Assembly (NCBI GenBank): GCA_947034885.2
Contig: OX344752.2
Coordinates: forward strand, 21,475,386-21,539,385
Direction of reading: 5' to 3'
Length of the DNA stretch: 64,000 nt
Origin: Thuidium tamariscinum
Taxonomy: Eukaryota; Streptophyta; Bryopsida; Hypnales; Thuidiaceae
In this document: positions 46,445 to 57,424 of the stretch, one piece after another
Numbering within the stretch: position 1 is the stretch's first letter
Layout: every line of letters begins with the position of its first letter
Program-made: the position numbers and the translations under genes
Notes under the pieces: generated by a model
Databases searched by the model: none
What the model saw: the letters and a program-made list of their open reading frames with translations, nothing else
What the model was told of the DNA's origin: nothing

Positions 46445-49400
46445 ATGGAGGAGGCTCCGGATAGTCCGCCACCGGAGAAAGGGGCGTACGAACTCGCCCG
46501 AGACAGGAACGTCGCTGAAGTGCAGAAGAGGTTCCAGATACCGTTGGCTGCGCGAGCGGCTCTGTAAGTTGATCTTGACTATTACGATGGAAGCAAAGAA
46601 GCAATTGCGGCTTAGGTGCTCCAGTGAGGGCGTCACAGGTCCTTCCAGTATGTCATAGGTTTGTGTGCAATTGTAGCGAGTGGTCCCAAGTCCTAGCAAG
46701 CTGCCTAAACTATACTGGAGACGTGTGAGTTGGGAGTGCCCGCTTACTTCACCGTTTTAGAATTGTGAAAACTGTGGTACAGATCCCCAAGTGTAATGGC
46801 GGTGCTTTCCTAGGGTTTTCCTTCTGGAAAGCAGGGCCACATGCATTTTGCGCTAGTTTTGGGTTCTGTAGTCGTGACTTAGTTTCATTGCAGTCATATA
46901 AAATGTCTTAAATCTTCTGCACGACTCTTTTGGAGTCATTCTCAAGTCGTCTACGAGTCCATTTCCAGTCATGTGGAAGTGGCAAATTAGGACGCAACCA
47001 TCATTACCAATAGCCACGTAGGACGCAAGTCTGAATGTAGGCACTTGGTCCCCTTCGCTTCCTTAACCCTAGGCCATGTTTTTTTTCCTGCTTTCGATAC
47101 AAGTTCCTTCCGCCGATGCTTTCGCAGTTTAGGTGTTGATTTATAGTCTGCCATCACTCCGTCTTCTTATTGTTTGTGCGAGGGTTCAGGGTTTTAGGCT
47201 TACCAGAGTGTGGCCGCGCAAAGACAAAAAAAACGCGGAGGAAAACCCCGCGAAGTCTCCCGATGTCGTGAAGAAGGACAGTGGTCCATTGCGTAGGAGT
47301 ACAAGGCGAGGCCTTTGAGGACGGACGACGAGCGAGGCGCAAGGAAAGGAGGGTCGTGGAGAAAAGGGTGGAGACAAGCGCGCCATGGGCAGTGGACGCG
47401 ATTCTTCATCAGAGGCGACCAAGTCCGATGACGAGGCCATCGCCACAGGTATGATGAATCTCGCAATTGCTTGTAACCATGTTGCGCGTCAATCCACCTC
47501 GGAGGCACCTGCCACAGGTAATTGGCATCACGCTTTTTTTATTTGGAGTTGGGGTTAGGGTTCAGGGGTCAAACCCTCGCATTGCAATTGTTTTTCATTT
47601 ACATTCGAGAAGCTGTGCATAGCATCATTAGCAACCCTAAACCTCAATGCACTGGCTAATTCGTAGCGTGTAACACTCACACATGTGCAGACTACGAGAA
47701 CATTGTCTTTGATTCGTCAGAGGAGGAGGTCTCTCTTGACATGGAAGAACCTCTCGTTGACCGCAGGACAAAGCGTACAAAGACTCACATGGTTGAGGCA
47801 GCACCAGCAAAGGCTGCACCAAATTTGCCCCCTCAACCGGTTGATGGTGCGTATGGGCAACCTGCACTTCAGTGGATCCCAGGTCACTACGTCTCCAATC
47901 AGTCTCAACCCCCACCAGGGCCTTGGACAGTGAATGCTCCACCATCTTTGGCAGGTGCATGGCCTGTCCAAACTTTTGGCCCGCTCTTGCATTCAGGACT
48001 TCTCGGATCTAATGAAACTGAAGACCGTTTCTCTCAGCGGAAGAGAAAAAATGAGTATGACTTAGTTAGTCGTCAACGTGCTACAACAGGGACTAAGCCA
48101 AATCGCGTGTATGTCATGGAGGGTGGGGAGGTGGACGGTAGCTGCGAAGGTAAAAATGCTTGGGACGAAGCGCTTCGGGATTTGGTTCCCAAATGCTTGG
48201 ACATGAGTATTGTGTCTTGGAAGAAGCACCAACCACATACGGTGAAGAAACTCAGAGCTGCCCTTGACAATGAGTTTGAGTACCTCGGGCATCCATTAAG
48301 CATGTTAGGATTCCGAACTTCAGTGATGAGGTATATGAAGTCCGAGAGATCTCGCTTGAAGCTCCGTTACCTGAAAGGCATTGACAAAGCTCCCCTTCAC
48401 ATTGACAAACCAGAGTGGGATCGATTGAAGGACTACTGGAATACTGATGCGCAGAAGTTGAAGGCACAAAAAATGGCCAAGGCACGGAAGGACGTGAAGA
48501 ACTACACGCTTGTGGGGAGGAGAGGGAAGGCAGGGAAGGAAGGTGTACTAGTAAGTGTTGGTTTTGCCACATGTACTCCTCATTCATAGTTGAATTTGTT
48601 TTTGGACTAGCTCCCCCACCCTAGCAGCATGCGCTCTCTTGTGGAAATTCGTCATATCGTGCCAAGTAACTTCACAGTGCTTTGTTTTTGGACATCTGTA
48701 GGGTGGAGAAACAAGTGCCGGTTTGACAGAACTTGCAGAAGCCAGGCGTAGAAGCGGAGGTTCTGAATTCGTAGGCACTGTAAGTATGATTTCAAATCTG
48801 GTTTTGTGTTGTCTTCGTGGAATTGCTATAGTAAAGTCTTTGAGGTGTGAAGGTCCGCAGAAGAACTCACATTGGCCTTCACAGTACATTAGAATGCCAT
48901 ACCAAGTAGGGTTGCATGTGCGTTGTTAGTAGGTTGTGAAACGCTAGAGGGCGTTCAAGTGTGCAGTTGTTTAGGAGAGAAGCTGAAAACTCCCGTTGCA
49001 CATGCCGTGGCACCTTCATTCTAAGAAACTCAGAGCTTTTTCCAGCATTGATTAGATGTTGTTTTGTTCTGTAGTTGTAATTTATCCGGGGGGGGCTTAG
49101 CTGAGTTTTAGTGCAATAAAGCTATAGTTGCGGTATATTAAATTTTAGTGACGATGTAGTCAAGATTGAGTACAATTTAGTGAAATTTGAGTCGTCATAT
49201 AGTCATTCTTAAGTATTGCTTCGCGAAGTTATAGTTGTGATGAAGTTGAATGGTAGACATAATTTAGTAAAATTTAAATCGAGGCTTAGTCACATGTGTA
49301 TAGAGTAGGCGTCTTCCATTCAAAACGGGAGTGTCACAATAGAGTCTTTCAAAGTTTCTCCCATTGTCTCGCGCTTAGGATGCCTATTTTTTCGTGTTTA

Positions 49401-52011
49401 CCCCGCTGACCCAATTTACTGAATGTATTCCAGTATCCTCTCTTTCTTCCATGTTTGATTACCTTCCATGCTGAAGTACAAGCCTCCATTTTCCAGGGAA
49501 CAATGGCGTGCTGAATGGGAATGAGGGAAGAACATGTTCCCAGTATTGTTGCATGTGCATTGTTAGTAGGTTGTGAAACACTAGAGGGTGTTCAAGTGTG
49601 TAGTTGTTTAGGAGACCCAGTCCGGAATCCCGTTGCATAAGGCAAGGGCACCTTCAATTTAAAGATGTTAGCTTCTTCCTGCATTCATTAGATTCTGTCT
49701 TGTTATGTAGCTCTAATTTATCCAGGGGGGGCTTGGATGAGTTTTAGTGCAATAAAGCTATAGTCGCGGACACTTGCAATTTTAGTGAGTTGTAGTCAAG
49801 ATTCAGTACAGTTTAGTGAAAGTTGAGTCGTCATACAGTCACGACTGAGTATTGCTTCGTGAAGTTGTAGTCGTGATGAAGTTGAATGTTAGACATAATT
49901 TAGTCAAATTAAAGTCGAGTCTCAGTCACATACAGTGGATAGAGTAGGCATCTTCTATTCACAACGGGAGTATCACTATAGAGTCTGTGTGTACCATTTC
50001 TTTGTTATGTAGCAGGTGTTTAGGGTGTAGTAGGTGTAGCAGGTGTAGCAGGTGTGTAGCAGTTGTCTTTTATGACATTTTTTGAACTCCTTCACGACTG
50101 ATTTCACTCTCTGGTATGTTTGTCTATGAATAGATGGTACGGTCGGGGGACGCACATTCTCAATGGGCAGTTATGCAGTCCTGGAAGGAGGACGTTGATA
50201 CAAAGTTCAGCGAGTTTTTGGACAACTCAAGAGCCCAAGCCGCGGCATTAGAAGATTTGCGCTCCATGTGCTCCACCTTATTGGGCAAATCAAAGCAACG
50301 CGATGAAGGCAGCCCCTCCATAGGGCAATCAGCGTTGGAGAATCGCGAATTAGGAGACTTGCCCCGTGCTTGCAATACTGGGTTGATGCCGAACGCAAAG
50401 TCCAAAAACATCCCCGGAGAAGGGGCTAAATGTCCATCTCCAAAAGTGAGAAAAGTTTCTGCTGCTGGAGCAGTTAAGAAGCGGGATGCCCGATTTGTAG
50501 TGAAGTCCAAGAATGTCACTTTATCTTCTTCAGATTCTGACGTGCAAGCAATGGAGATTGTTGAAGCCACTCCAGCGCCCACTGTGAAGGAGCGGGAAGG
50601 GCCTGTTGGGATTGTACCGACCTTCCTCGAGTCTCCCGTGACTAATCCTATAGGACCGTAGGTTGGAACGGAGTCCCCACTTGAGGTGGCGCAGGAGTGC
50701 GAAGTGGAGGTGGAAGGCGGTGAAAGCAACGCGGCTTCCGAAGTTGTTGCAGCGCCTACACTCGAAACGAAGACGCAAGATGACCCACCACCCGCGGAGA
50801 CAACTCTCGCTGAGGATAAGACGGTCACCATACAGGACAACGACGATGATGAAGATGTCGTGGGAGACGAAGAAGGCCAGAGGACGCCAAGCAGTGGTGG
50901 TCCTTCACCCCCAGGCAGTGATGGCGAAGGTAGCCACGAGGAGACCGCGGATGGAGAGCGTTTAGTAGGTGACCATGTGGAGGGAAAACTTGATGAGCGT
51001 GTAGACGTGCAGCTTGCAGTGGTAGTACCTATCGTACGGGAAGCCTCGCCAAAGAAGAGCAAGAAACCGCCAAAGTCCCCGCAGAAGGTACCTCCCCCAC
51101 TTGGCGTTTGCCAAAATACGCCGCGTGAGGTGAGACCTTCCAGTGGTTTTGTGCTCTTCAATGGATTGCATGCATGTTTCCATCTGAAGTTAGTAATCTT
51201 CAATGTGCATGGGACCTTATTAGATAGCAGCATGCTCTGTGAGGTAAATCCCAACTCTCGGATCCGTAGTACCACTCGCACTACATGCAGAAGAATAGTA
51301 TTCCGCCCTTGGCTCAAACCTTTCCTTTCCCGTTGCTTTGAAAGTTTTTCTATTGGGTTCTGGAGCAGCGGTAGTCGTGAACACTTAGATGACGTATTGC
51401 GTGCAGTGTTCGAGTGCTTGAAGGGTGTTACCTCAGCCCCCTTATTTACATGGTTGGGCGAACACTTCGGAAGTGCTAACGTGGGAGATGGTAGTTCAGC
51501 AAAGCGGGGCAAGCAGTTAGAATTGGTTTATGCGACTTGGCCCTTTTTTTGTGCAGCCAATACTGTTATAATAGATAGTAAGGCAAGTAGGGTGGAGTGC
51601 AATCCAGATCCTAATATCATTATCAGTACCCCTTTCTACGTGAAGTGGATGTGTACATTGGCAGATGACAGGGAGTACTTGAAAAGATACATGTGGCCAC
51701 TTTTGGAGGCTTTCCACCAATGCCCGGATGTTGGTGCCTTTCGGTCCAAATTTCCTCAAATACTGAACGAATCCACGTCACAAATGTTGGAAAGACGCCG
51801 ACTCGGACATGCTTATGAGTTCCTGGACATTGTGGAAGGTGAGGGGACTAACAAACCACTTGGTTGCACACGTGAAGGCGTCCCTTCACCTTCTGTAGGT
51901 CATCCTATCTGACTATGTGTTAATGTGTCTGTAGGTCAAGGGCCAGAAGCGGGAGGCAAAGACGAGGAATGCATCCACACCTCCCAAAAAAGCTTCCGCA
52001 CCATCCACGAA
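46445..52011 (+). CDS. TNPA-like CACTA protein fused to a FCP1/SCP-like HAD pseudophosphatase domain
   Basis: A multi-exon gene; recognisable exons are about 46445-46563, 47190-47318, 47400-47451, 47691-48550, 48702-48780, 50134-50658, 50686-51897 and 51935-52011. Exon borders are approximate, and a stop at 50659 separates two blocks unless spliced out. The start encodes YELARDRNVAEVQKRF, like the YExxRxxNIxxN leader of plant TNPA-like proteins; next is a basic RRSTRR block. Exon 47691-48550 has a Ptta/En/Spm (PF03004-like) region (W at WDRLKDYW, then GRRGKAGKEG). After a long acidic/Pro linker comes a HAD domain (about 51180-51700): FNVHGTLLD, IGFWSSG and VIIDSKA. The nucleophile Asp is Asn, so phosphatase activity is unlikely. 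The tail is Lys/Arg-rich. It runs divergently from the tnp2-type gene of the same element. Confidence 0.55.
48911..49987. repeat. two direct repeats of about 440 bp in an intron of the TNPA-like gene
   Basis: 48911-49350 and 49548-49987 align along their length, starting at GTTGCATGTGC and ending near ATAGAGTCT, with scattered substitutions and small indels. They contain TAGTCA/GAGTC words typical of the element's subterminal repeats. Confidence 0.8.
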
Positions 52012-52064
52012 GCAGGTGCGTTCAGTAACCTCGCAACCAAATACGCCTTGCCTTCTTTCTGTAG

Positions 52065-52250
52065 ACAAAGTCATAGTGTAGTTAAGTTTCAGTGAAGAGA
52101 GAGTCAAATAGGAGTCAAGAAAACCTTCACCAAGTGACGTACTAGTTATAGCGTAGTCATATTGTAGTTAGGTTCCAGTGAAGAGAGAGTTAAATATGAG
52201 TTAGTCAAACCTTCACCAAGTCACGAACATTAATGTAGCGTAGTCATAGA
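52065..52250. repeat. two tandem repeats of about 80-90 bp, CACTA subterminal type
   Basis: AGTCATAGTGTAGTTAAGTTTCAGTGAAGAGAGAGT-like blocks (36 bp, quoted in part: TTTCAGTGAAGAGAGAGT) occur twice, each followed by CAAACCTTCACCAAGT-like sequence. They probably mark the approach to the element's right end. Confidence 0.6.
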
Positions 52251-52382
52251 GAACTTAGGTTTTTCAGACCCTCATGATGTACGAGCAATTTTGCATAAGT
52301 CCCAAAACTCGCCTGGAAGGTTTTATGTACCATAAATTCTAAACGTATTTCATATGTAGAGAGTGCAAGTGAATGTTGGAAT

Positions 52383-52580
52383 CAGGGTTGTTCTGCCGGA
52401 CATTGCGACATTGCGACATCGCGACATTGCGACATCGCGACATCGCGACGTCACGAAACGTCCAGTAGACCCTCCGCGACGTCCATAAAAGTCAAATTTA
52501 CCTTTGACTTTTTAAAAATTACCACGTGGAAAATAATGCCACCTGGATGCCCGCGTGGCAAAATTTAGGGCGCATGCGGG
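52383..52580. mobile_element. left terminus of a hAT-like element, same family as 22299-31689
   Basis: Begins CAGGGTTGTTCTGCCGG, followed by six GACATTGCGA or GACATCGCGA words. From about 52460 to 52580 it matches the reverse complement of 31500-31620 closely (shared ACCTTTGACTTTT, GCCACCTGGATGC and GGCGCATGCGGGT). The eight bases before it are GTTGGAAT. I found no matching right end or duplicated GTTGGAAT inside the window. Confidence 0.65.
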
Positions 52581-52890
52581 TAGGGCGCATGCGGGTAGGG
52601 CGACTGCAGGTAAGGGCGACCGCGCTAGGGGCGACTGCAGGATTAGGCGACCGCGGCTCACCCGAAGTCGCCCCATGCGCAGCCACGATCGCCCTACCCG
52701 CAGCCGCGGTCGCCCTCCACGGACCCGCGGTCGCCCCCCCACATCCGCGGTCGCCCCATCCGCACCCGAGGTCGCCCCCCCACATCCGCGGTCGCCTCCT
52801 TCCAATACGCGGTCGCCCTAAGCCGCAGTCGCCTCTAGCCGTAGTCGCCCTGGCGCCACCCGTGGTCGCCTCTGATTCGCACGCGCCTTG
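52560..52890. repeat. GCGACC/GGTCGCC array upstream of the RING gene
   Basis: More than ten GGGCGACC words are followed by a similar number in the opposite orientation (CGGTCGCCC), switching at about 52665. The array lies between the element terminus and the TATA box, so it may serve both as transposase-binding sites and as promoter-proximal sequence. Confidence 0.75.
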
Positions 52891-52908
52891 GATTTTACCC
52901 GTACTCGC

Positions 52909-52918
52909 GCCTATAAAG
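52909..52918 (+). promoter_or_regulatory. TATA box of the RING gene
   Basis: CCTATAAAGC, about 160 bp before the ATG at 53075, directly downstream of the GCGACC array. A start site near 52940 would give a leader of about 135 nt. Confidence 0.5.
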
Positions 52919-53074
52919 CTGTGCTCGCACAAGGCATTGATACATTCATTCTCCATCGAGGCTCTTCGTCTTGCATCCTTCATTGGCTGCATGCATTAAC
53001 TTCGGGTTGAATAATTACTTCTTTCTTCATCCATCCACGTTTCCTTATTGGTGTTTTGAACACCAACTTATCTC

Positions 53075-55549
53075 ATGGCTACAGAGCAGACCCCAAAGGT
53101 GCCCCCCGTTATTCCACGCAATGCACGAATCACTTATGCTGCGAGGAAGTCTATACTAGACAAAAATCGGAAGCGCAGAGGCAATACTCATCGCAAGCAA
53201 TTACATGTATTGAACAATCCTGATCACCCCGCATTTAAAGGCTGGAGCGAGGAGGAGGAGCCTTGGTCAATTCAAATGTGCGAAGACTACATTGAATGGT
53301 GTCACATTGAGAAATTGTTTCCGGCATGGCGCCATCATCACAATCGGCACACAAACAAGGCGAACTTGAAATATTGTGAAAATCCAGCTTTTGTTCAAAG
53401 GTGCATCGAAATTTGGCAAGTCCTCTACAACACTCCTTTTGTAGAAAGGAATGAAGTCACGCTTTCCATTGCTCGAGGAGCGTATGCTGAGGTGGTTCTA
53501 AAAAAAGAAGTGGATTGGTCCACCATCAAGGAAAGTATGTATGTTTCACCTCCAGAAATTGGATCAATACCAAGAGGAGTCTTGAAGTTTCCGGAGGGTG
53601 GACTTGGACCAATTCGAAAAGATCCTTTCGATAAGAGTGTCATCGAAGTTATCACATCGGAATCTGAAGAAGATAGCGATTCCGATGGCACACATGCTCC
53701 AAGGCCAATACGGGTTGCTCCACAAATTGCCCCTGTACTAGTAATTCAAGATCCAGCTGTCAGAGGAGCTTCATCATCACGAGGACGGAAACCTAGACGC
53801 CCCTCTAAGGTTCCACGCTCGCCGAATCAAATCGGACTTGGATCAACCTCAGCAACAGTTCGCAGTCCATCATTACCACTGCAAAATGCGACCGATGTCT
53901 TCGACTTCGAACCGAATGATGAAACACCTGTGGATGCGAGCGTTCCTGTTCTTTTAGCTCAAGGGGATTCAACCACGGCTCTCAATAAGGCTCTTGACCT
54001 CTTGAAGACCAAAGACACGACAATTGCTTCACTCCAATCTGATGTGAAGAAATTGCAATCAAATTTGGACCAGAAGAATGCTCTCATTTTAGAACAAGCC
54101 AAAGAACTTCAACGCCTTCGACAAAAACAACATGAGACGATTACTTTGTCAGATATGGACGAAGGTTTCATTGAACATGATCCCCATCATTTGGAGAGGG
54201 TCGTGGAAGATCTCACTAGCGGTCTCATTGAGTATACTCCTCCTGGCAAGCGTGTCAAACGTTCTTCAGTATTGCTAGCTATGATTTTGCCTACCGTCAC
54301 GGAAGATGCTATCGTGGGGGCAGATGGTGTTCACGAGACTCAAGATTCACTTTCATTTCCATCACTTCCACTCCCCGTACCGGTACCATCTCCGAAGAAA
54401 CTAGGCCTTCGAGAGGAAAACAAGATGCTTCGTGCACGATTGAATGAGTTGGCAGCAACATACTATCACTGGAAGGTTGCGTGCATTCTCTCCGTGGACA
54501 GATCACAGCAAGTTGCGAAGGAGTTGGACAAAATTTCAAAGAACTTCGTCGCAAATGCCCCTAAACGTGAGAATGGACTTACATCGTGGGCATTTATGGA
54601 GGACATGTTTCCTGAGAATATGCCTATATTGAACACCACTGGAAATGAAGGAATCAATTGGACACAGCTTGGTTGGGACCACAAAAACCAGATGTCGTGC
54701 CACGTAGATGAGAAACAACGACAACTTCTGTGGCCAAAGCCAGCAACTTTTGTTTTGGACCATACAAAATGTCCTATATGTCAAGAATCCTTCGGCCCTG
54801 AAGGAGGATGGGCACTTGGATCATGCGTGCACGTATACCATCCTCAATGTCTAATTACACAATGCCTCATACGGAGACGTTGTGTTATTTGTTCAGCCCC
54901 ATTCTATGATCGTTTATACGCCTTGTTCAACTTGATGACATATATGCCGCCCTCTTGGGAACACACAGGTGACACAACTCCGGAGACCAGATTATGGGGC
55001 CGAGACTTGATTTGGAGTTGGCGACAAGGCCAACATGATCAAGAAAAGGGCACAGATAGTTCTCAATTGAATTGGGAAATTGACCCAGAAGAGATCGTGC
55101 AAGTTGCATCCAAGCTCATGGGAAACGGTCCACAGAACGAGGGACGGAGGGCATTTTTTTTCCAATGCCTTGGTGGATTTTTCGATAAACAATCACAAAG
55201 CTTCATGTGGGGACGTCATCCGGAATGTCACTGTTGGGATTTTGAAGGAAAAAGAGTGTGCGACCAGACTGCAAATGCCTCTGAAGAAGATCTTACTAGT
55301 ATGGCATTGCTGGACTCTACATATGGGCCCTACTACAAGAGTCAAACAGTTAACTATTTGTTGGAGAAACACTCTCCACAGACCATGAGGACCCTCCAAG
55401 CCTTGAAGGATTCCAACGTCTTAGAATCCATTCTAAATGCGAATGGACCAGCTTCACGCACTCACGCCAAGCGCAAACTTGTGGTTGGAGAATCATCCAA
55501 CCACGAGCGTGGTGAATCAAGCAATGCACATGAAGACCCAAATGTTTAG
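53075..55549 (+). CDS. RING-H2 protein with a novel shared N-terminal domain, element cargo (824 aa)
   Basis: A single uninterrupted frame. Residues about 20-160 form a domain with EEPW, YIEWCHIEKLFPAWRHH, NKANLKYC and VDWSTIKE blocks that is also present in the facing gene at 58921-57425. An acidic/basic disordered stretch follows, then a coiled coil at about 305-365. Residues 566-606 form a canonical RING-H2: CxxC, Cx1HxxHxxC and CxxC. The C-terminal 210 residues contain further Cys, His and Trp but no known fold. RING-H2 proteins are usually E3 ubiquitin ligases. Its position behind a hAT-like terminus suggests transposon cargo or an element-encoded accessory factor; it is intact, which argues for recent activity or selection. 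Confidence 0.75.
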   Translation: MATEQTPKVPPVIPRNARITYAARKSILDKNRKRRGNTHRKQLHVLNNPDHPAFKGWSEEEEPWSIQMCEDYIEWCHIEKLFPAWRHHHNRHTNKANLKYCENPAFVQRCIEIWQVLYNTPFVERNEVTLSIARGAYAEVVLKKEVDWSTIKESMYVSPPEIGSIPRGVLKFPEGGLGPIRKDPFDKSVIEVITSESEEDSDSDGTHAPRPIRVAPQIAPVLVIQDPAVRGASSSRGRKPRRPSKVPRSPNQIGLGSTSATVRSPSLPLQNATDVFDFEPNDETPVDASVPVLLAQGDSTTALNKALDLLKTKDTTIASLQSDVKKLQSNLDQKNALILEQAKELQRLRQKQHETITLSDMDEGFIEHDPHHLERVVEDLTSGLIEYTPPGKRVKRSSVLLAMILPTVTEDAIVGADGVHETQDSLSFPSLPLPVPVPSPKKLGLREENKMLRARLNELAATYYHWKVACILSVDRSQQVAKELDKISKNFVANAPKRENGLTSWAFMEDMFPENMPILNTTGNEGINWTQLGWDHKNQMSCHVDEKQRQLLWPKPATFVLDHTKCPICQESFGPEGGWALGSCVHVYHPQCLITQCLIRRRCVICSAPFYDRLYALFNLMTYMPPSWEHTGDTTPETRLWGRDLIWSWRQGQHDQEKGTDSSQLNWEIDPEEIVQVASKLMGNGPQNEGRRAFFFQCLGGFFDKQSQSFMWGRHPECHCWDFEGKRVCDQTANASEEDLTSMALLDSTYGPYYKSQTVNYLLEKHSPQTMRTLQALKDSNVLESILNANGPASRTHAKRKLVVGESSNHERGESSNAHEDPNV

Positions 55550-57424
55550 GATTTAAGATGCTAACTATGGTTCTATAGCTAGCCTCGTAATCATCTAGGT
55601 CACTTGTGACTTTTCGTCATACTATATATATAAAAGAAGGCTCTTAGAGTCTTCTTATACGATAATACGATGGAACTTCATCACTATTTGCATTGTGAAG
55701 TATTAGCCTATGTGTTATTGTTATAGTTTTATTTGATGGATTCTAGTAGGTTTTCTTCATTAATTGTTATTTCATAACAATTTTGTGTTACCTTCTTTTT
55801 AATATATACTTTTTTTTCGGCTTTACCTTACTGTATAGAAATTCTATTGTTTGCACTTGTCTAAATAGTGAATGGCTTCATTTCTATAAATACGAATTGA
55901 ATCTTTGTATTAAGGAAATTGATTTGTTTTTTATTCTTGTTTTATAACAAAGTACTCTTTCATGTTGGATCATGGAAAGAAGTAGCCTACGTCGGTTTTA
56001 TTTTTGAATGAAAGAAAGGTACTTCGATCATTAAATCCCATACAAGAAGACCGCATTTTTTATTCTAATAATTTATATGATAAATATCGAAAAATGAACA
56101 ATGAGAGAAGTTGAAGGTTCAATTTTTTTTTTACATACATACTTTTATGGAATAATATAGACAAAATATGTCTCATGAATTTTGTTTTTCCATAATTCAT
56201 TGTTCATTGACATATTAGAGGAAAATTTATTTTCCTAATTTTATGTTCTTTGAAAACCATAGGCAAATGTATTTGTAAACCTAGGATTGTACAAATATAG
56301 ATTCATTTTTCAAAAAATCACGTATTATTTGAATTCTCTACAAAGTCTAGAATCCATGTTATAATTAGAAACCATATAATTTGAAACCAAATCAACACAC
56401 TTCGGACATCCATTAGGTATAATAAATGAATTTTTGAAGGAAATTTCTAAACCAAAAAAAGGGTTGAATTGAAGTTCAATTAAATGTCCAAAAATTGATT
56501 TGACATTTGGATCTTTATTTCAAAATTTATGGATAAAAAGGAGAAATAATGTTGAAGTTTTTGGTAATTTTTTGGCCTTTGAAGCCTTCTATGATTTTTG
56601 CACATTACTTTTGATTAGAAGCTTGAAATCTCAATTCTCAAACGGATCTTTGGAAAAAATAAGTGAACTTTGTCACACAATTTTGTTTAGAAAGTTCTCT
56701 TTTTATCAATGTTAATTTACTATGCCAAAAAGATTATCAAAGTTTGCTAAAAAATATCATAACTTTTTTATTATTACCACAATTGGAAATGTACCTAATC
56801 TATTTTTCTTAAAACTCCACTTTCATTCCACCATAAAAACATGAAGTATTTCTTCTAGCAAATGAATGTAATTAGTATTTTGTATTCTCCATTTATAGGC
56901 ATTGCATCTCGGAAAACTTTATTTCGAACTTTCGATGGCCATATCTTTCAATCTGTCCGGTCAAACTTCCTAAACATTTCACCACATGATCTTAGGCAAG
57001 TAAAGTACAAGATCCTACGGTTGGATATTATGAAAAAAAAAGTCTTCTTTTGGATGAATGCAACACAAATGGCACCACAAAGTAATTTTTGGAAAAATTT
57101 GACATTCTTCCTTTAGAAGTTAATCATTATTGGTTCTTTTTTATAGATAAACATTTGTCATTACAATGTCCTAACTCCTAAATAACAAAAAATAGTTGAT
57201 TTTATATTGATTTGGGTAGGGTTTTCAATTGGTGGAACAATTATTCAAGTGGTTATGTCCTAAACTATCATAATACTATTTCACATCTTCAATAAAATAT
57301 CCTCACGACTTGCACATTTTTTCCGAAAATTGCTTTTTACATTAATTACCAAAAAATTACATCCTAAAATAAGACACACTTGTCCAAAACGCAAAATCAA
57401 AGCACAACCCTATAATACTTCACT
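55550..57424. other. AT-rich spacer between convergent genes, no gene seen
   Basis: The two element genes converge on this 1.9-kb stretch. Only short frames occur. The first 100 bp after 55549 presumably hold the RING gene's 3' UTR. Confidence 0.4.

Larger units (their letters stand above)
37583..52382. mobile_element. CACTA (En/Spm) transposon, right end not identified
   Basis: The left terminus is CACTACAAAAAAAGAGG at 37583, the usual CACTA end. Subterminal words ATGACT and AGTCATT are dense at 37600-38600, 42640-42850, 44270-44480 and 45770-46990, with related TAGTCA words to 52250. It encodes a TNP2-type transposase (-) and a TNPA-like protein (+). I did not find an inverted TTTTTTTGTAGTG terminus before the next element starts at 52383, so the right end is lost, degraded or further right. 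Confidence 0.75.

Noticed and set aside
46227..46658. Minus-strand and alternative-frame short ORFs over the start of the TNPA-like gene
   Set aside because: The plus-strand frame starting at 46445 carries the recognisable leader motif and a good splice donor; the others have none.
50160..51512. 450-codon minus-strand frame
   Set aside because: It is antisense to the TNPA-like/HAD coding region, low-complexity and without any motif; the plus strand carries the HAD landmarks.
52526..52999. 157-codon frames on both strands
   Set aside because: They lie within the GCGACC array and promoter of the RING gene and reflect repeat composition.
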